Shown here piece after piece: positions 45,175 through 55,851 of a stretch of 64,000 nt of DNA (position 1 is the stretch's first letter; every line of letters starts with the position of its first letter). The DNA comes from Hyphomicrobiales bacterium 4NK60-0047b (GTDB lineage: Bacteria; Pseudomonadota; Alphaproteobacteria; Rhizobiales; HXMU1428-3). Location of the stretch: the NCBI GenBank assembly GCA_040367435.1, contig BAABWY010000008.1:62001-126000 (forward strand). Reading direction: 5' to 3'. Below the pieces are notes generated by a model, which was given only the letters and a program-made list of their open reading frames with translations, did no database searches and was not told the DNA's origin. A program made the translations under genes and the position numbers.

Positions 45175-46173
45175 ATGCTCTCAAATTCAAAAAAACCGGT
45201 TTCATCAATTAAATTAATAGGTGAGTTTCTGGCAATGCTTAGCGCTGAGCGCGGAGCTAGTCAAAATACACTGGAAAGCTATGAACGTGATTTAAATCGA
45301 TTTAATGGATTTATAGAGCAGAGCAAAGAAACAAACTCTGAAACTTCCAAACTTCAACACGCCACAACTTCAGACATTAAAGCATATCTTAGCAATCTAA
45401 AAGCAAATGGATTGGCCAGTTCATCGCGAGCGCGCCAAATATCCTCATTGCGTCAATTTTATCGCTTCTTACTATCAGAACGCCTGATAAAAGATGATCC
45501 AGCCGCTCATATAGACACTCCTAAGCAAAAACGCCCCCTACCAAAGTTAATGAGTGCAAAAGATGTCGAAACCTTGTTAGCGACAGCAAAAACTGAGTGC
45601 GAAAATAAAACTCGCCATGCTAAACACCAGGCGTTACGACTAAATTGTTTATTAGAGCTCTTATACGCAACGGGAATGCGGGTAACAGAGCTGGTTAGCT
45701 TGCCATATTCCGTTTTAAATGGTGATGAGAGGTTATTCACCATTAAAGGTAAGGGCGGTAGAGAAAGATTAGTCCCTTTAAATAGCTCTGCAAGAGCAGC
45801 CTTGATTGATTATTTAGGCTGTTGTGAGAAAGAAACGTCTCAATCGACGAAGCGTCAGCCTAAATGGCTTTTTCCCTCAAATAGCAAAGAAGGCCATTTA
45901 ACTAGGCAAAGGTTCGGCCAGGAATTAAAAGAACTGGCAATAAAAGCGGGGTTAAGAGCCGAAAAAATATCTCCCCACGTACTCAGACATGCTTTTGCGA
46001 GCCATTTATTAGAACGAGGGGCTGATTTGAGGGCGGTGCAACAATTATTAGGCCATGCAGATATCTCAACAACCGAAATCTATACCCATGTACTTGAAGA
46101 ACGACTAAAGAAATTGGTTGAACAACATCATCCATTGGCAAACTACGAAAAAACCTTTAAAAAGCAAAATTAA
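45175..46173 (+). CDS. xerD: Tyrosine recombinase XerD
   Basis: A 332-residue site-specific recombinase that with XerC resolves chromosome dimers at dif under FtsK control. The N-terminal SAM-like domain (20-125) includes MLSAERGASQNTLESYERDL. The catalytic domain has Arg in YATGMRVTELVSL near 168, Lys in IKGKGGRERLV near 198, HVLRHAFASHLLERGADLRA near 270, and the Tyr nucleophile in ADISTTEIYTHV near 305. GGGAGTATCT precedes the ATG. Chromosomal context and accA downstream favour housekeeping XerD over a phage integrase. Confidence 0.92.
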   Translation: MLSNSKKPVSSIKLIGEFLAMLSAERGASQNTLESYERDLNRFNGFIEQSKETNSETSKLQHATTSDIKAYLSNLKANGLASSSRARQISSLRQFYRFLLSERLIKDDPAAHIDTPKQKRPLPKLMSAKDVETLLATAKTECENKTRHAKHQALRLNCLLELLYATGMRVTELVSLPYSVLNGDERLFTIKGKGGRERLVPLNSSARAALIDYLGCCEKETSQSTKRQPKWLFPSNSKEGHLTRQRFGQELKELAIKAGLRAEKISPHVLRHAFASHLLERGADLRAVQQLLGHADISTTEIYTHVLEERLKKLVEQHHPLANYEKTFKKQN

Positions 46174-46398
46174 CCCATTAAATATGCTAAGTGAAACATG
46201 CTTGACACAAGCAAAAGTGCAAGTAATTCTCTCATCTGGGTTAATCAATGAATGAAATATTTATGACAAATGTCATTTAAAAAGTTATCTGGTGGAAATC
46301 TTAAAATTATTAAATTCTGAGATCATCAAAAATACGGTTTAAAAAACCTCTTTGAGCTTTATTAAAGCTAATATTAAGAGAGGTAAAAAGGGTTTTGA

Positions 46399-47373
46399 AT
46401 GCGCACATATTTGGATTTTGAAAAGAAGATAGCTGAGCTTGAAAGTAAAGTATCAGAATTAAAAAGCATTGCTGCTGATGATCAGAACGAAGAAGACGCA
46501 AGTTCGGTTTCTATTGATGATGAAATTCGCACATTAGAAGAAAAAGCAGGCAAAGCTTTAAGTGATACATATGATAGCTTAACACCATGGCAAAAATGCC
46601 AGGTTGCTCGTCATCCAGATCGTCCCCATTGCATGGCCTATGTTGATGCAATGGTTACAGATTTTGTCCCCTTAGCAGGTGATCGCTATTATTCCGATGA
46701 TGATGCCTTGGTTGGCGGCCTGGGCCGGTTTCGTGGGCGTTCAGTTGTCATACTAGGGCACGAAAAAGGCCATGATACAGAAAGCCGCATTAAACATAAT
46801 TTCGGCATGGCAAGACCAGAGGGCTATAGAAAAGCTGTCCGCCTCATGGAAATGGCTGAACGGTTTCAAATGCCAATTCTAACCTTTGTAGATACAGCAG
46901 GCGCGTTCCCAGGTGTCGGCGCTGAAGAGCGTGGCCAGGCTGAAGCCATTGCTCGCTCAACTGATAAATGCCTGTCTCTTACAGTTCCAATTATAACACT
47001 GGTTATTGGAGAAGGGGGTTCAGGCGGGGCACTAGCCATTGCAACAGCCAATAAAGTGCTGATGTTAGAACATTCAATTTACACAGTGGCGTCTCCAGAA
47101 GCTGCTGCGTCAATCCTTTGGCATGATTCAACAAGAGCAAAAGATGCCGCTACAAATATGCGCATTACAGCTCAAGATTTGGATGAGCTTGGTGTTATTG
47201 ATGGCATTATAAGCGAACCTATTGGCGGCGCCCACAGAAATCCAGAAAAAATGATTGAAAGAGCTGCTAATGAGATGGAAAAACGTTTAGCTGCGTTAGA
47301 AGAGTTGAAACCAGCTGAAATCCGCCATCAACGGCAGCAAAAATTCTTGGATATCGGCAAATCTCTACAGTAA
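46399..47373 (+). CDS. accA: Acetyl-CoA carboxylase carboxyltransferase subunit alpha
   Basis: A 324-residue subunit that, with AccD, transfers CO2 from biotin carrier protein to acetyl-CoA in the first step of fatty acid synthesis. It begins with YLDFEKKIAELESKV and holds the carboxyltransferase motifs FGMARPEGYRKAVRLM, VDTAGAFPGVGAEERGQA and GEGGSGGALAIA. The product depends on biotin, made by the bio genes of this window. xerD-accA is a common alphaproteobacterial neighbourhood. Confidence 0.96.
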   Translation: MRTYLDFEKKIAELESKVSELKSIAADDQNEEDASSVSIDDEIRTLEEKAGKALSDTYDSLTPWQKCQVARHPDRPHCMAYVDAMVTDFVPLAGDRYYSDDDALVGGLGRFRGRSVVILGHEKGHDTESRIKHNFGMARPEGYRKAVRLMEMAERFQMPILTFVDTAGAFPGVGAEERGQAEAIARSTDKCLSLTVPIITLVIGEGGSGGALAIATANKVLMLEHSIYTVASPEAAASILWHDSTRAKDAATNMRITAQDLDELGVIDGIISEPIGGAHRNPEKMIERAANEMEKRLAALEELKPAEIRHQRQQKFLDIGKSLQ

Positions 47374-47448
47374 ATTTCAATATAAAGTCAGTCGCTTAGC
47401 GGGTTTTTCTCAGTCAGTCTTGAAATTGCCTAAAAAATAAACTTTTCT

Positions 47449-47485
47449 AAAAGCCCTCAGCTATTGCAGTTAGAGGGCTTTTCTT
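47449..47485 (+). terminator. accA terminator
   Basis: AAAAGCCCTC (47449-47458) pairs with GAGGGCTTTT (47473-47482). The rest of the 355-nt gap to the next gene shows nothing recognisable. Confidence 0.85.
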
Positions 47486-47728
47486 TGTGAAGTGTTGTCT
47501 GGGTTCAAGCAATATTTCTAAAATTTAGAGCCTATAATGAGATAAATTCACTGTGATCAAAAGATGATTTCAATGCCGTTAGGGTTGAGAATCTGTTTAA
47601 CTGTATTGTTGATAGGGTAAAAGTTAGAAAAAATCGTATTTAAAAGCATGAAACAACCCAACAATTTATTATCTACATGATTGTTTGAGTTGATAATGAA
47701 AAGAATAATTCGCTATTTTTAGACTAAG

Positions 47729-48880
47729 GTGAGATCTCAGTTGGTCCAGGCCAGATTACCAAAAATAAGTTCTACAGAACAAACTGATAGAACAAAAACA
47801 TTTAAAGCAAATGACCACAGCAGAAATTCGGTGAAATCTGTTTTTAAACTGCTCTCAATTTGGGGCAGAACAAAAAACAACAACACTAAGTTTAAGGTCG
47901 ATAAGTTTGCTGACAGTTTAGCTGTGCTTAAAACAGCCATCCTATTATTAGGTGCAGGCGTATTTCTAACCGCATGCAGCCAGACTTTTGAGCCAACTTC
48001 AAACGCTGCTCAAAACCCAATTTCCAAAGCAACTCAAGATTTATTGCTTAAAAAAGGCATGCGGGTCAGTGCTCCAATTTTCATTCGTATTTATAAAAAA
48101 GAATCTGAATTGGAAATCTGGAAACAAAAAGATGATGGCTTATTCTATCCCTTCAAATCTTATCCGATTTGCAACTGGTCAGGAAAATTAGGCCCTAAAT
48201 TAAAGCAAGGTGATAAGCAAGCGCCAGAAGGGTTTTATAGAGTCTCGCGCGGACAAATGAATCCAAATAGTAAGTTTCATCTATCCTTTAATCTCGGATA
48301 TCCCAATCAATATGACCGTTCATTAAATAGAACAGGGGCAAACCTCATGGTCCACGGGGATTGTAAGTCAGCTGGTTGCTATGCAATGACAGACGCATTA
48401 GTTGAAGAGATTTATGCTCTTGCTAGAGAAGCTTTTGATGGGGGACAAAAGCATTTTGATGTTCATGCTTATCCATTTCGCATGACAACAAAAAATATGG
48501 AAAAGCATAAGCGTTCAAGATGGATTAAATTCTGGAGAGACTTAAAAGCAGGACATGATGAATTCGAGCAAACAAAAATTCCACCTGTCATTCGTGTTTG
48601 TGAGCGCCGCTATCACGCAAATCCAGCATTTGCGAATATCAATTTCCAAATCAACCCGGCTGGGCCATGTCCAGGAAGACCAGGCTTTAGACCAATACGC
48701 CAAGCACCGAAGCTAACCATTGCGGGACAGGAAAAAAAGAGAGATCCTATCCAGGACGTTCTTAGAGACACAACAGATGATCCATCTCCAAGAGATAAGG
48801 GCTTTGATCAGTTGAGTTTACCGGATGATTTGTTTAGCGACGATTTAAGCGGAAGCAGCCTTAGAAATGGCGTTTATTAA
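47729..48880 (+). CDS. L,D-transpeptidase-family lipoprotein (YkuD/YafK-like)
   Basis: A protein of up to 383 residues starting at GTG 47729. An apparent lipoprotein signal (LLLGAGVFLTAC, cysteine near residue 83) is far from that start, so translation may begin further in, for example at GTG 47924. The YkuD catalytic motif is MVHGDCKSAGCYAM with Cys near residue 216. YafK-type enzymes cleave or form peptidoglycan-lipoprotein links. The C-terminal 100 residues are proline-rich and less conserved. A paralogue follows in tandem. Confidence 0.8.
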   Translation: MRSQLVQARLPKISSTEQTDRTKTFKANDHSRNSVKSVFKLLSIWGRTKNNNTKFKVDKFADSLAVLKTAILLLGAGVFLTACSQTFEPTSNAAQNPISKATQDLLLKKGMRVSAPIFIRIYKKESELEIWKQKDDGLFYPFKSYPICNWSGKLGPKLKQGDKQAPEGFYRVSRGQMNPNSKFHLSFNLGYPNQYDRSLNRTGANLMVHGDCKSAGCYAMTDALVEEIYALAREAFDGGQKHFDVHAYPFRMTTKNMEKHKRSRWIKFWRDLKAGHDEFEQTKIPPVIRVCERRYHANPAFANINFQINPAGPCPGRPGFRPIRQAPKLTIAGQEKKRDPIQDVLRDTTDDPSPRDKGFDQLSLPDDLFSDDLSGSSLRNGVY

Positions 48881-48961
48881 AAATAGCATTTTCCAATCTT
48901 GAATAAGAGCAAAAAGTCTTTGCCACTCATTTTGCGTTATTTTTAAAGGGGGGATATTTTA

Positions 48962-49843
48962 ATGTCTAGAAAGCCAAAGAAAAAGAACCATAAAGGCTTG
49001 ATATTCTTTATAACTTTCACAGTACTTTGCGCAGCGACCTTCGGTTACTTAACAAAAAATGGCCAACAATCTCTTGATGCATGGCGAGATAGAATGCAAA
49101 CCAATCAAAATTGGTTGAGTTATAAGTTAGGCAGGCCACTCCCAGGAACACCAGACCTTTCAAAACAAAAACAACGTTTGGCCAACCTCAATTTAAAATT
49201 AGGCAATCCAATCTTCATGAGAGTTTTTAAATTAGAAGGTGAGCTAGAATTGTGGATGAAAGACAAAGAAGGCTTTAAACTCTTTGCCACATATCCAATT
49301 TGCAGGTGGTCCGGCCGCCTAGGGCCAAAGCTGAAGGAAGGGGACCGCCAAAGCCCTGAAGGTTTTTATTATGTCCATAAATATCAGCTCAATCCAAACA
49401 GTCGTTGGTATCGATCATTTAACTTAGGCTACCCAAATAGTTTCGACAAAAGCTTTAAGAGAACTGGTTCATTTCTCATGGTCCACGGTGGCTGCTCATC
49501 AATTGGCTGCTATGCCATGACAAACCCGGTGATGAAAGAGATCTGGGAAATTGTAACAAACGCCTATAGGGCCGGACAAAAAAGATTTGCTGTGCATGCA
49601 TTTCCCTTTCGAATGACAGAGCGTAACATGCGCGTTTACAGCAATAAAAGCTGGGCGCCATTTTGGCAAAACCTAAAAGAAGGCTATGACTTATTCGAAA
49701 AAACAAAAATCCCACCGCAAGTTTTCGTCTGTAACAAAACTTACAAATTCAAAGCTGGCTTATTGATTGAGAAAAACCATCAATATAACTTGCAAAAAAA
49801 TTGCCCTGCAGCAACAGTCAGTTCAGTGAATAAAAAATTGTAA
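48962..49843 (+). CDS. L,D-transpeptidase-family protein, membrane-anchored paralogue
   Basis: A 293-residue protein with a basic N-terminus and one membrane helix (GLIFFITFTVLCAATFGYL, about 12-30), then a periplasmic YkuD-type domain with MVHGGCSSIGCYAM, Cys near residue 182. It shares order and sequence with the upstream lipoprotein (YPICRWSGRLGPKLKEGDRQ versus the same segment there; HAFPFRMTERNM versus HAYPFRMTTKNM). So the pair arose by duplication, one copy lipid-anchored, one helix-anchored. AAAGGGGGG precedes the ATG. Confidence 0.83.
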   Translation: MSRKPKKKNHKGLIFFITFTVLCAATFGYLTKNGQQSLDAWRDRMQTNQNWLSYKLGRPLPGTPDLSKQKQRLANLNLKLGNPIFMRVFKLEGELELWMKDKEGFKLFATYPICRWSGRLGPKLKEGDRQSPEGFYYVHKYQLNPNSRWYRSFNLGYPNSFDKSFKRTGSFLMVHGGCSSIGCYAMTNPVMKEIWEIVTNAYRAGQKRFAVHAFPFRMTERNMRVYSNKSWAPFWQNLKEGYDLFEKTKIPPQVFVCNKTYKFKAGLLIEKNHQYNLQKNCPAATVSSVNKKL

Positions 49844-49876
49844 AGTTGGATCGTTTTCTTTAATCAGAGCTAAGTC

Positions 49877-50344
49877 TTATAGCGGAACCTGGCTAAGAGA
49901 CGTGAAAAAATCAATGATCGCCTGAGCTTCAAAGGTTTTGGATATGATCAAAATATGCAAGCACCAAAAAATAATAGCAATGATATACATAGCTGTATAA
50001 GCAAGTGAGAAAGCACCACCAGCATTCCTGCCAGGATAAGTGTTTTGGATCATTTGAAAATCAAGATCTCTCTCAATACGTTTTGCTTCTTTGAGAAAAA
50101 TTTTGATCTGACTAGTTGTCCGGCGATCAAAGATCATCGCAAAAACCAGTAAGAGAACAACCATAACTGAAGCAATGACCTTGGTGGGTTGGCTTTGCAG
50201 GGTAGTGAGAATAATAGGGTAGAGGATACTATTAATCGCAATGATAAAACCAAAAAGCTTGGTTTTATGGTCTAAAAAATAGCGAAAATTCACAAGCGCC
50301 TGTTCATACTCAACCGGACGCTCTAAAATTGTAATTTTATCCAT
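49877..50344 (-). CDS. Hypothetical membrane protein
   Basis: A 155-residue protein with three or four hydrophobic helices: a pair near residues 30-75 separated by a short loop, a basic amphipathic middle (FDRRTTSQIKIFLKEAKRIE) and a further helix near 112-135. No family is recognised. It lies convergent to the transpeptidase paralogues and upstream of nothing obvious; the SLC13 transporter gene follows in the opposite neighbourhood on the same strand. Confidence 0.55.
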   Translation of the reverse strand: MDKITILERPVEYEQALVNFRYFLDHKTKLFGFIIAINSILYPIILTTLQSQPTKVIASVMVVLLLVFAMIFDRRTTSQIKIFLKEAKRIERDLDFQMIQNTYPGRNAGGAFSLAYTAMYIIAIIFWCLHILIISKTFEAQAIIDFFTSLSQVPL

Positions 50345-50519
50345 AGCTACGCAACCCCCAAAACCTTATGAATAATACATTATAAAGCCATTTCACCCCA
50401 AAAGAGCAAGCTTATCAACCAAAAGGAGATGAGAAAAAGTAAAGACTGTGGCCTCTTTGCCTTTTCCTTAAAGCAAGCAACATTATCTACTGGCCCACTT
50501 TTTTAATCATATTCGTCTG

Positions 50520-52298
50520 TTAAAATTTCCAAAACACCAAGATTGCAGGTACAGCCACGCCGATTATCAGTATCTCAAGCGGGAGCCCCATGCGCCAATA
50601 ATCCCCAAATTTATAACCACCAGGGCCCATAATGAGCGTATTATTCTTATGACCAATCGGGGTTAGAAACGCACAGCTAGCAGCAATCGCCACAGCCATT
50701 AAAAACGGGTCAGCACTAACATTAAGTCGGTTAGCAAGGTCAACCGCAATGGGGGCCGCAATCACCGCAGTTGCTGTATTATTCAACACATCAGAAAGGG
50801 TCATGGTAACGACCATAAGCAAAGTCAGAACTACCCAGGGCTCATAACCAAGTGTTACATCAACAATCCAGTTTGCAATCAATCCCGTACCGCCTGAAGC
50901 CTCTAAAGCAGCGCCAATTGGTATGAGAGAACCTAGCAAAACAATCACTGGCCATTCAACACTGTCATAAATTTTCTGCACGGAAACAATGTTTAAAAGC
51001 ACATAAGCAATCACTGTCAATCCAAGTGCGAAGGGTAGATATAATATCCCAACACTCGCAGCCAAAATAGCAGCAGCAAATAAGCCAACAGCAAGCATTG
51101 CTTTATCACGCTTGATAACTTGCAAGCCCCGTTCAGCCAAAGGCAAACATCCAAGCCAGTTAGCAATCTCAGCTAAACGTTCCGTTGGTCCATAAAGCAA
51201 TAAGATATCACCAGCTTTAATCTCAGTGCGGCGCACACGCTCGTGAATTTGCTCACCCTGGCGAGAGATGCCCATTAAGGTCACGTTATGACGATAAAGC
51301 AATCTTAACTTTAGCGCTGATTGTCCTTCAATGCGCGCCCCTTCAGGCACAACAACTTCCATAAAGCTGGTGTCAGCAGCAACAAGCGCGCGCTCATGTT
51401 TTTCAGAGCCAACAAATTCAACGCCAATAGTACCTGCCAGTTCCTCAATCACTTGAGGCGTGGCTTCAACCACCAAAATATCCCCAGTTTCAATCACTTG
51501 CCAAGCCGGAACACCCGGCAATTTATTGCCGCGCCGAACAACACCAACCACCTGCACATCACCAGCATCTTCAAGAGCCGTCACATCACGTAAGCGCTCA
51601 CCCACCAATACACTGTCATTGGCGACACGAACTTCAGCGACATAATCATCAAGCTGGAAAAGTTCTTGCGCTTGGTTTTGATCACCCCTAGCACGAGGGA
51701 TCATGCGCCACCCAATCAGAGCTACAAAAATAACCCCAACAAAAGCACAAATTAAACCAACAGGGGCAAAGTCAAACATTTGAAAAGGCTCACCAATCGC
51801 CTTTTCCCTGTAACTTGCAATGATAATATTAGGAGGAGTTCCAATGAGTGTGACGAGGCCGCCAAGGATTGAGGCAAAAGACAATGGCATCAGAGTTAGA
51901 GCAGGAGAGCGCCCCGCTTTTTCAGCCGCTCTTAAGTCAACCGGCATAAGTAAAGCCAGCGCGCCAACATTATTCATAACGGCTGAAAGGGCAGCAGCTA
52001 AACCAGACATAATACCAATATGAGAAGATAGCTTTCTTCCGCTATCAATCATATAGCGGGCAAGGAGTTCGATGGCCCCTGAGTTTGAAAGCCCCTTTGA
52101 GACAATAAGAACTAGGGCAATAATAATCACAGCAGGGTGACCAAAGCCTGAAAATGCACTGGCTTGCGGAATGACACCTAGAATAACCCCAGCGATTAAC
52201 GCTGCAAAAGCAACCAGGTCATAACGAAAGCGCCCCCAAAGCAAAAGTGCAAACACGGCGCCCAAAAGGCTAAAAAGCATAATCTGATCAGTGGTCAT
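50520..52298 (-). CDS. SLC13 family permease with two RCK_C (TrkA_C) domains
   Basis: A 592-residue inner-membrane transporter. The N-terminal half (1-185) and C-terminal half (about 405-592) each carry membrane helices of the ArsB/NhaD-SLC13 fold, with SAVMNNVGALALLMP and TLIGTPPNIIIAS, and in the second half SDVLNNTATAVIAAPIA and TPIGHKNNTLIMGPGGY. Between them lie two RCK_C domains (about 205-375, with GERLRDVTALEDAGD and GDILLLYGPTERL). Members move dicarboxylates, sulfate or sodium; the cargo is not readable here. Confidence 0.88.
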   Translation of the reverse strand: MTTDQIMLFSLLGAVFALLLWGRFRYDLVAFAALIAGVILGVIPQASAFSGFGHPAVIIIALVLIVSKGLSNSGAIELLARYMIDSGRKLSSHIGIMSGLAAALSAVMNNVGALALLMPVDLRAAEKAGRSPALTLMPLSFASILGGLVTLIGTPPNIIIASYREKAIGEPFQMFDFAPVGLICAFVGVIFVALIGWRMIPRARGDQNQAQELFQLDDYVAEVRVANDSVLVGERLRDVTALEDAGDVQVVGVVRRGNKLPGVPAWQVIETGDILVVEATPQVIEELAGTIGVEFVGSEKHERALVAADTSFMEVVVPEGARIEGQSALKLRLLYRHNVTLMGISRQGEQIHERVRRTEIKAGDILLLYGPTERLAEIANWLGCLPLAERGLQVIKRDKAMLAVGLFAAAILAASVGILYLPFALGLTVIAYVLLNIVSVQKIYDSVEWPVIVLLGSLIPIGAALEASGGTGLIANWIVDVTLGYEPWVVLTLLMVVTMTLSDVLNNTATAVIAAPIAVDLANRLNVSADPFLMAVAIAASCAFLTPIGHKNNTLIMGPGGYKFGDYWRMGLPLEILIIGVAVPAILVFWKF

Positions 52299-52448
52299 AA
52301 ATTGCCCCCCAAAAAAAGACCTCTAATTAATATTGAGACCTCTAATAGATAGTCTAATCCATAGAAAGTCTCTTGTTTTAAACCAACTCAGTTAAAAACC
52401 ATAATGATTTTACCGAACAAACAATGGTGTCTTTTAACAGAAAGAAAA

Positions 52449-52483
52449 AGCACTCCTGACAAATTTGTCAATGAGTGCTTTAA
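52449..52483 (-). terminator. secA terminator
   Basis: AAAGCACTC (52449-52457) pairs with GAGTGCTTT (52475-52483) and the interior TGACAAATTTGTCA is itself a perfect palindrome. On the minus strand a T-rich run follows. Nothing else is recognisable in the 300-nt gap. Confidence 0.8.
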
Positions 52484-52598
52484 AAATCCATCCATTTTAT
52501 ACATTGATCTAATAAATGGACAATATCTGTAATTTACAATCAGTAATTGATAGTTATTAGTTATCTCTAGCTCAGTTTTAATCTCACTACGCAGCTAT

Positions 52599-55328
52599 CT
52601 AACTTAATTTACCATGACACTGCTTATACTTTTTACCGGAACCACACGGGCATTTTTCATTCCGTGCAACCTTACCCCATGTAGAAGGATCATTCGGGTT
52701 AATGTTCTCAGCAGATTGGCGACTACGTATTTGAACAGGCATCTCAACCGGTTCATCTGAGTGGAATTCATCTTCACCAGATGAGTAATCCATATGATGA
52801 GCTTCCATCTCTGGCAATTCAGCATCATCAAGAGAGGGGAGGTCATCACCAGAAAGTTCAACATGTGACAATTGGCCAGTCACAGCTTCTCGCAATTGAC
52901 CAAGCATAGCTTCAAAAAGTGTAAAACTCTCAGTTTGATATTCATTAAGTGGGTCACGTTGACCATAGCCACGCAGGCCAACAACTTGTCTAAGGTGCTC
53001 AAGTGTAATCAAATGCTCACGCCATAGATGGTCAAGAGATTGTAAAAGTACAGATTTTTCAACCTGACGCATCAAGTCAGGGCCAATGTCAACGGCCTTT
53101 TTAGCAGCTGATTTTTTCGTTTCATCAATAAGGCGGGCAATAATTTCTTCGTCAGCAATACCTTCTTCATCAGCCCAATCTTTAATAGGTAGCTCTAAGT
53201 TGAAAATACGATCAACTTCTTCGGTCAAACCATCGACATCCCACTGCTCTGCATAGGCATTGTTAGGAATATATTTGGGAACAATTTCATCAATCAACTG
53301 CAAACGTAAATCAACAACAGTTTCAGAAACCTCTTCATCACGCATCAATTCAATACGCTGATCAAAGATAACCTTTCTCTGCTCGTTCATTACGTTATCA
53401 AATTTTAAGAGGTTCTTACGAATGTCGTAGTTGTGTGCTTCAACTTTCTTCTGTGCCTTCTCAAGCGCTTTGTTAATCCAGGGGTGAATAATCGCTTCAC
53501 CTTCTTCAAGACCGAGTTTTGAGAGAACCCCGTCCATGCGATCAGAGCCGAAAATTCGCATTAAATCATCATCCAGTGAGAGGAAGAATTTAGAAGAGCC
53601 TGGATCACCTTGACGGCCAGAACGACCACGAAGCTGATTATCAATCCGACGACTTTCATGACGTTCGGTACCAACAACATAAAGACCGCCCGCTTCAAGA
53701 GCTTGCTTTTTCTGAGTTTCAACATCAGCTGTGATATCGGCGATTTTGGCATCACGCTTCACGCCCTCTGGCATATCGCCAACTTCATTTTCGATACGCA
53801 TCTCAAGGTTACCACCAAGCTGAATGTCAGTACCGCGGCCTGCCATATTCGTCGCAATGGTCACAGCACCGGGACAACCTGCATCAGCAATGATAGACGC
53901 TTCTTGTTCATGGTGGCGCGCATTTAGAACAGCGTGCTTAACTTTCTGTTCTTTTAAGAGGCTGGCTAAAAGCTCGGATTTTTCAATAGAAGTTGTGCCA
54001 ACAAGAACTGGTTGTTTGCGAGATTGGCAATCTTTAATAAGCTCAATAATCGCTTGGTATTTTTCTTTAGCAGTGCGGTAAACTTCATCATCTTCATCAA
54101 GACGAGCAACAGGTTTATTCGTCGGAATATCAAGCACATCAAGGCCGTAAATATCCATAAATTCTTCAACTTCCGTCGCCGCCGTACCCGTCATGCCGCA
54201 AAGTTTGTCATAAAGGCGGAAGTAATTCTGGAATGTAATAGACGCAAGTGTCTGGTTTTCAGGTTGAATTTCAACATTTTCTTTTGCTTCAAGCGATTGA
54301 TGCAGGCCATCAGAGTAACGGCGTCCATCCATCATCCGTCCGGTAAATTCATCAATGATGATCACAGCATTATTCTTAACAATATAGTCTTTGTCTTTAA
54401 GGAACATATGATGCGCGCGAAGTGAATTATTCAGGTGATGAACAAGCGTCACATTTTCAACATCATAAAGGCCACCCTCAGTAAGTTGCCCCGCATCTTT
54501 CAATAATTGTTCAGCTGTCTCGTTACCAAGGTCAGTTAGAGCAACTGATTTTGCTTTTTCGTCAATTTCATAATCTTCAGGTGAAAGTTCAGGCACAATT
54601 TTATCAATGGCAGTGTATAGGTCTGTTTTATCTTCAACAGGGCCAGAAATAATAAGAGGTGTTCGCGCTTCGTCGATCAGGATAGAGTCGACTTCGTCAA
54701 CAATGGAGAAGTAATGACCACGTTGGACCATTTCTCCAAGGTCATATTTCATATTATCGCGTAGGTAATCAAAACCAAATTCGTTATTCGTGCCGTAAGT
54801 TACATCACAAGCATATTGTTCGCGTCGTTCTTCGTCTTCCATCTCATTCGTAATAGTGCCAACGGTCATGCCTAGAAAACGATAAACTTGCCCCATCCAT
54901 TCCGCGTCACGTTGTGCCAAATAATCGTTCACAGTTACAACATGAACACCGCGACCAGAGAGTGCGTTAAGATATCCAGCCAATGTAGCCACAAGAGTTT
55001 TACCCTCACCAGTCCGCATTTCAGAAATACGTCCCTCATGCAAAACCATGCCACCTATAAGCTGAACATCATAATGGCGCTGCCCAAGAGCCCGTTTCGC
55101 GGCTTCACGAACTGTCGCAAATGCAGGAACAAGCAAATCATCTAGTGTCTTTCCGTCCAAGACCTCTTGGCGAAATACTTCGGTGCGCGCCTTAAGCTCA
55201 TCATCCGTTAGCTTAATCATCTCAGGCTCGAGAGCATTAATGGCCTCTACACGACCTGAAAAGGCTTTGATTTGCCGTTCATTTGATGTTCCAAAAAATT
55301 TCGCACCAAGTGCTGAAAACGATACCAT
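52599..55328 (-). CDS. secA: Preprotein translocase ATPase SecA
   Basis: A 909-residue SecA that drives unfolded preproteins through SecYEG. The ATG at 55328 gives the usual [17 protein letters not shown] start; an in-frame upstream start would add 22 residues and is less likely. Walker A is [14 protein letters not shown] near residue 105, [19 protein letters not shown] near 210, helicase motifs [14 protein letters not shown] and [15 protein letters not shown] near 580-620. The C-terminus has the zinc motif [17 protein letters not shown], which binds SecB. A hairpin terminator follows on the minus strand. Confidence 0.98.
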   Translation of the reverse strand: MVSFSALGAKFFGTSNERQIKAFSGRVEAINALEPEMIKLTDDELKARTEVFRQEVLDGKTLDDLLVPAFATVREAAKRALGQRHYDVQLIGGMVLHEGRISEMRTGEGKTLVATLAGYLNALSGRGVHVVTVNDYLAQRDAEWMGQVYRFLGMTVGTITNEMEDEERREQYACDVTYGTNNEFGFDYLRDNMKYDLGEMVQRGHYFSIVDEVDSILIDEARTPLIISGPVEDKTDLYTAIDKIVPELSPEDYEIDEKAKSVALTDLGNETAEQLLKDAGQLTEGGLYDVENVTLVHHLNNSLRAHHMFLKDKDYIVKNNAVIIIDEFTGRMMDGRRYSDGLHQSLEAKENVEIQPENQTLASITFQNYFRLYDKLCGMTGTAATEVEEFMDIYGLDVLDIPTNKPVARLDEDDEVYRTAKEKYQAIIELIKDCQSRKQPVLVGTTSIEKSELLASLLKEQKVKHAVLNARHHEQEASIIADAGCPGAVTIATNMAGRGTDIQLGGNLEMRIENEVGDMPEGVKRDAKIADITADVETQKKQALEAGGLYVVGTERHESRRIDNQLRGRSGRQGDPGSSKFFLSLDDDLMRIFGSDRMDGVLSKLGLEEGEAIIHPWINKALEKAQKKVEAHNYDIRKNLLKFDNVMNEQRKVIFDQRIELMRDEEVSETVVDLRLQLIDEIVPKYIPNNAYAEQWDVDGLTEEVDRIFNLELPIKDWADEEGIADEEIIARLIDETKKSAAKKAVDIGPDLMRQVEKSVLLQSLDHLWREHLITLEHLRQVVGLRGYGQRDPLNEYQTESFTLFEAMLGQLREAVTGQLSHVELSGDDLPSLDDAELPEMEAHHMDYSSGEDEFHSDEPVEMPVQIRSRQSAENINPNDPSTWGKVARNEKCPCGSGKKYKQCHGKLS

Positions 55329-55851
55329 GTCTCTGGGCCTAACCTGACTTATTAAAATGACAGCCTCTATTTTTCTTAATCGACGGGCTGACAAACAAAT
55401 TTATGTAAAATGGCACTCAAAAAAATGAAGAAACCAAAATAAAGTTAATTGGACTAAACTAAAGTCCAATAGCGTTAAAGAGTTCAATAGTGTGGCCTTT
55501 GTAAGGGCCAAGGTGATTTAAAAGGCAATTCAAAGCGAATGCTTAACACCAAAAAAGGAACTGTTCAAATATCACATGCTAATGCTAGATAAAGTGTCAA
55601 ATAACACACGACAATATGACAGATAGAAAGTCATGTGCTGATTGTCAACGCGTCTATCGTTAACATCGGCTCAAACAGGGTAAATTTCAAATTAGCGTCA
55701 CAATTGAGTGATCAAAAACAGGCCCAAAAGCTTGCGTAAGAGCTTGAATTAACCTAATGAAGACACAAAGTGTTTTTAAGAACATAAATATAAGAATGAA
55801 TAAGTTGAGCTGCATAGATCAGCTAAGACATAACTCTGAGGAAGAAAAATA
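55329..55851. other. Divergent region between secA and the foldase gene
   Basis: No gene seen. ATTGGACT (55448-55455) pairs with AGTCCAAT (55463-55470), and TGGCC (55493-55497) with GGCCA (55506-55510), giving two stem-loops 120-180 nt upstream of the secA start. They may lie in the secA leader. No SecM-like peptide was found. Confidence 0.35.

Noticed and set aside
45175-46173. Integrase of a mobile island
   Set aside because: Sequence and position beside accA fit chromosomal XerD, and no direct repeats or tRNA gene flank it.
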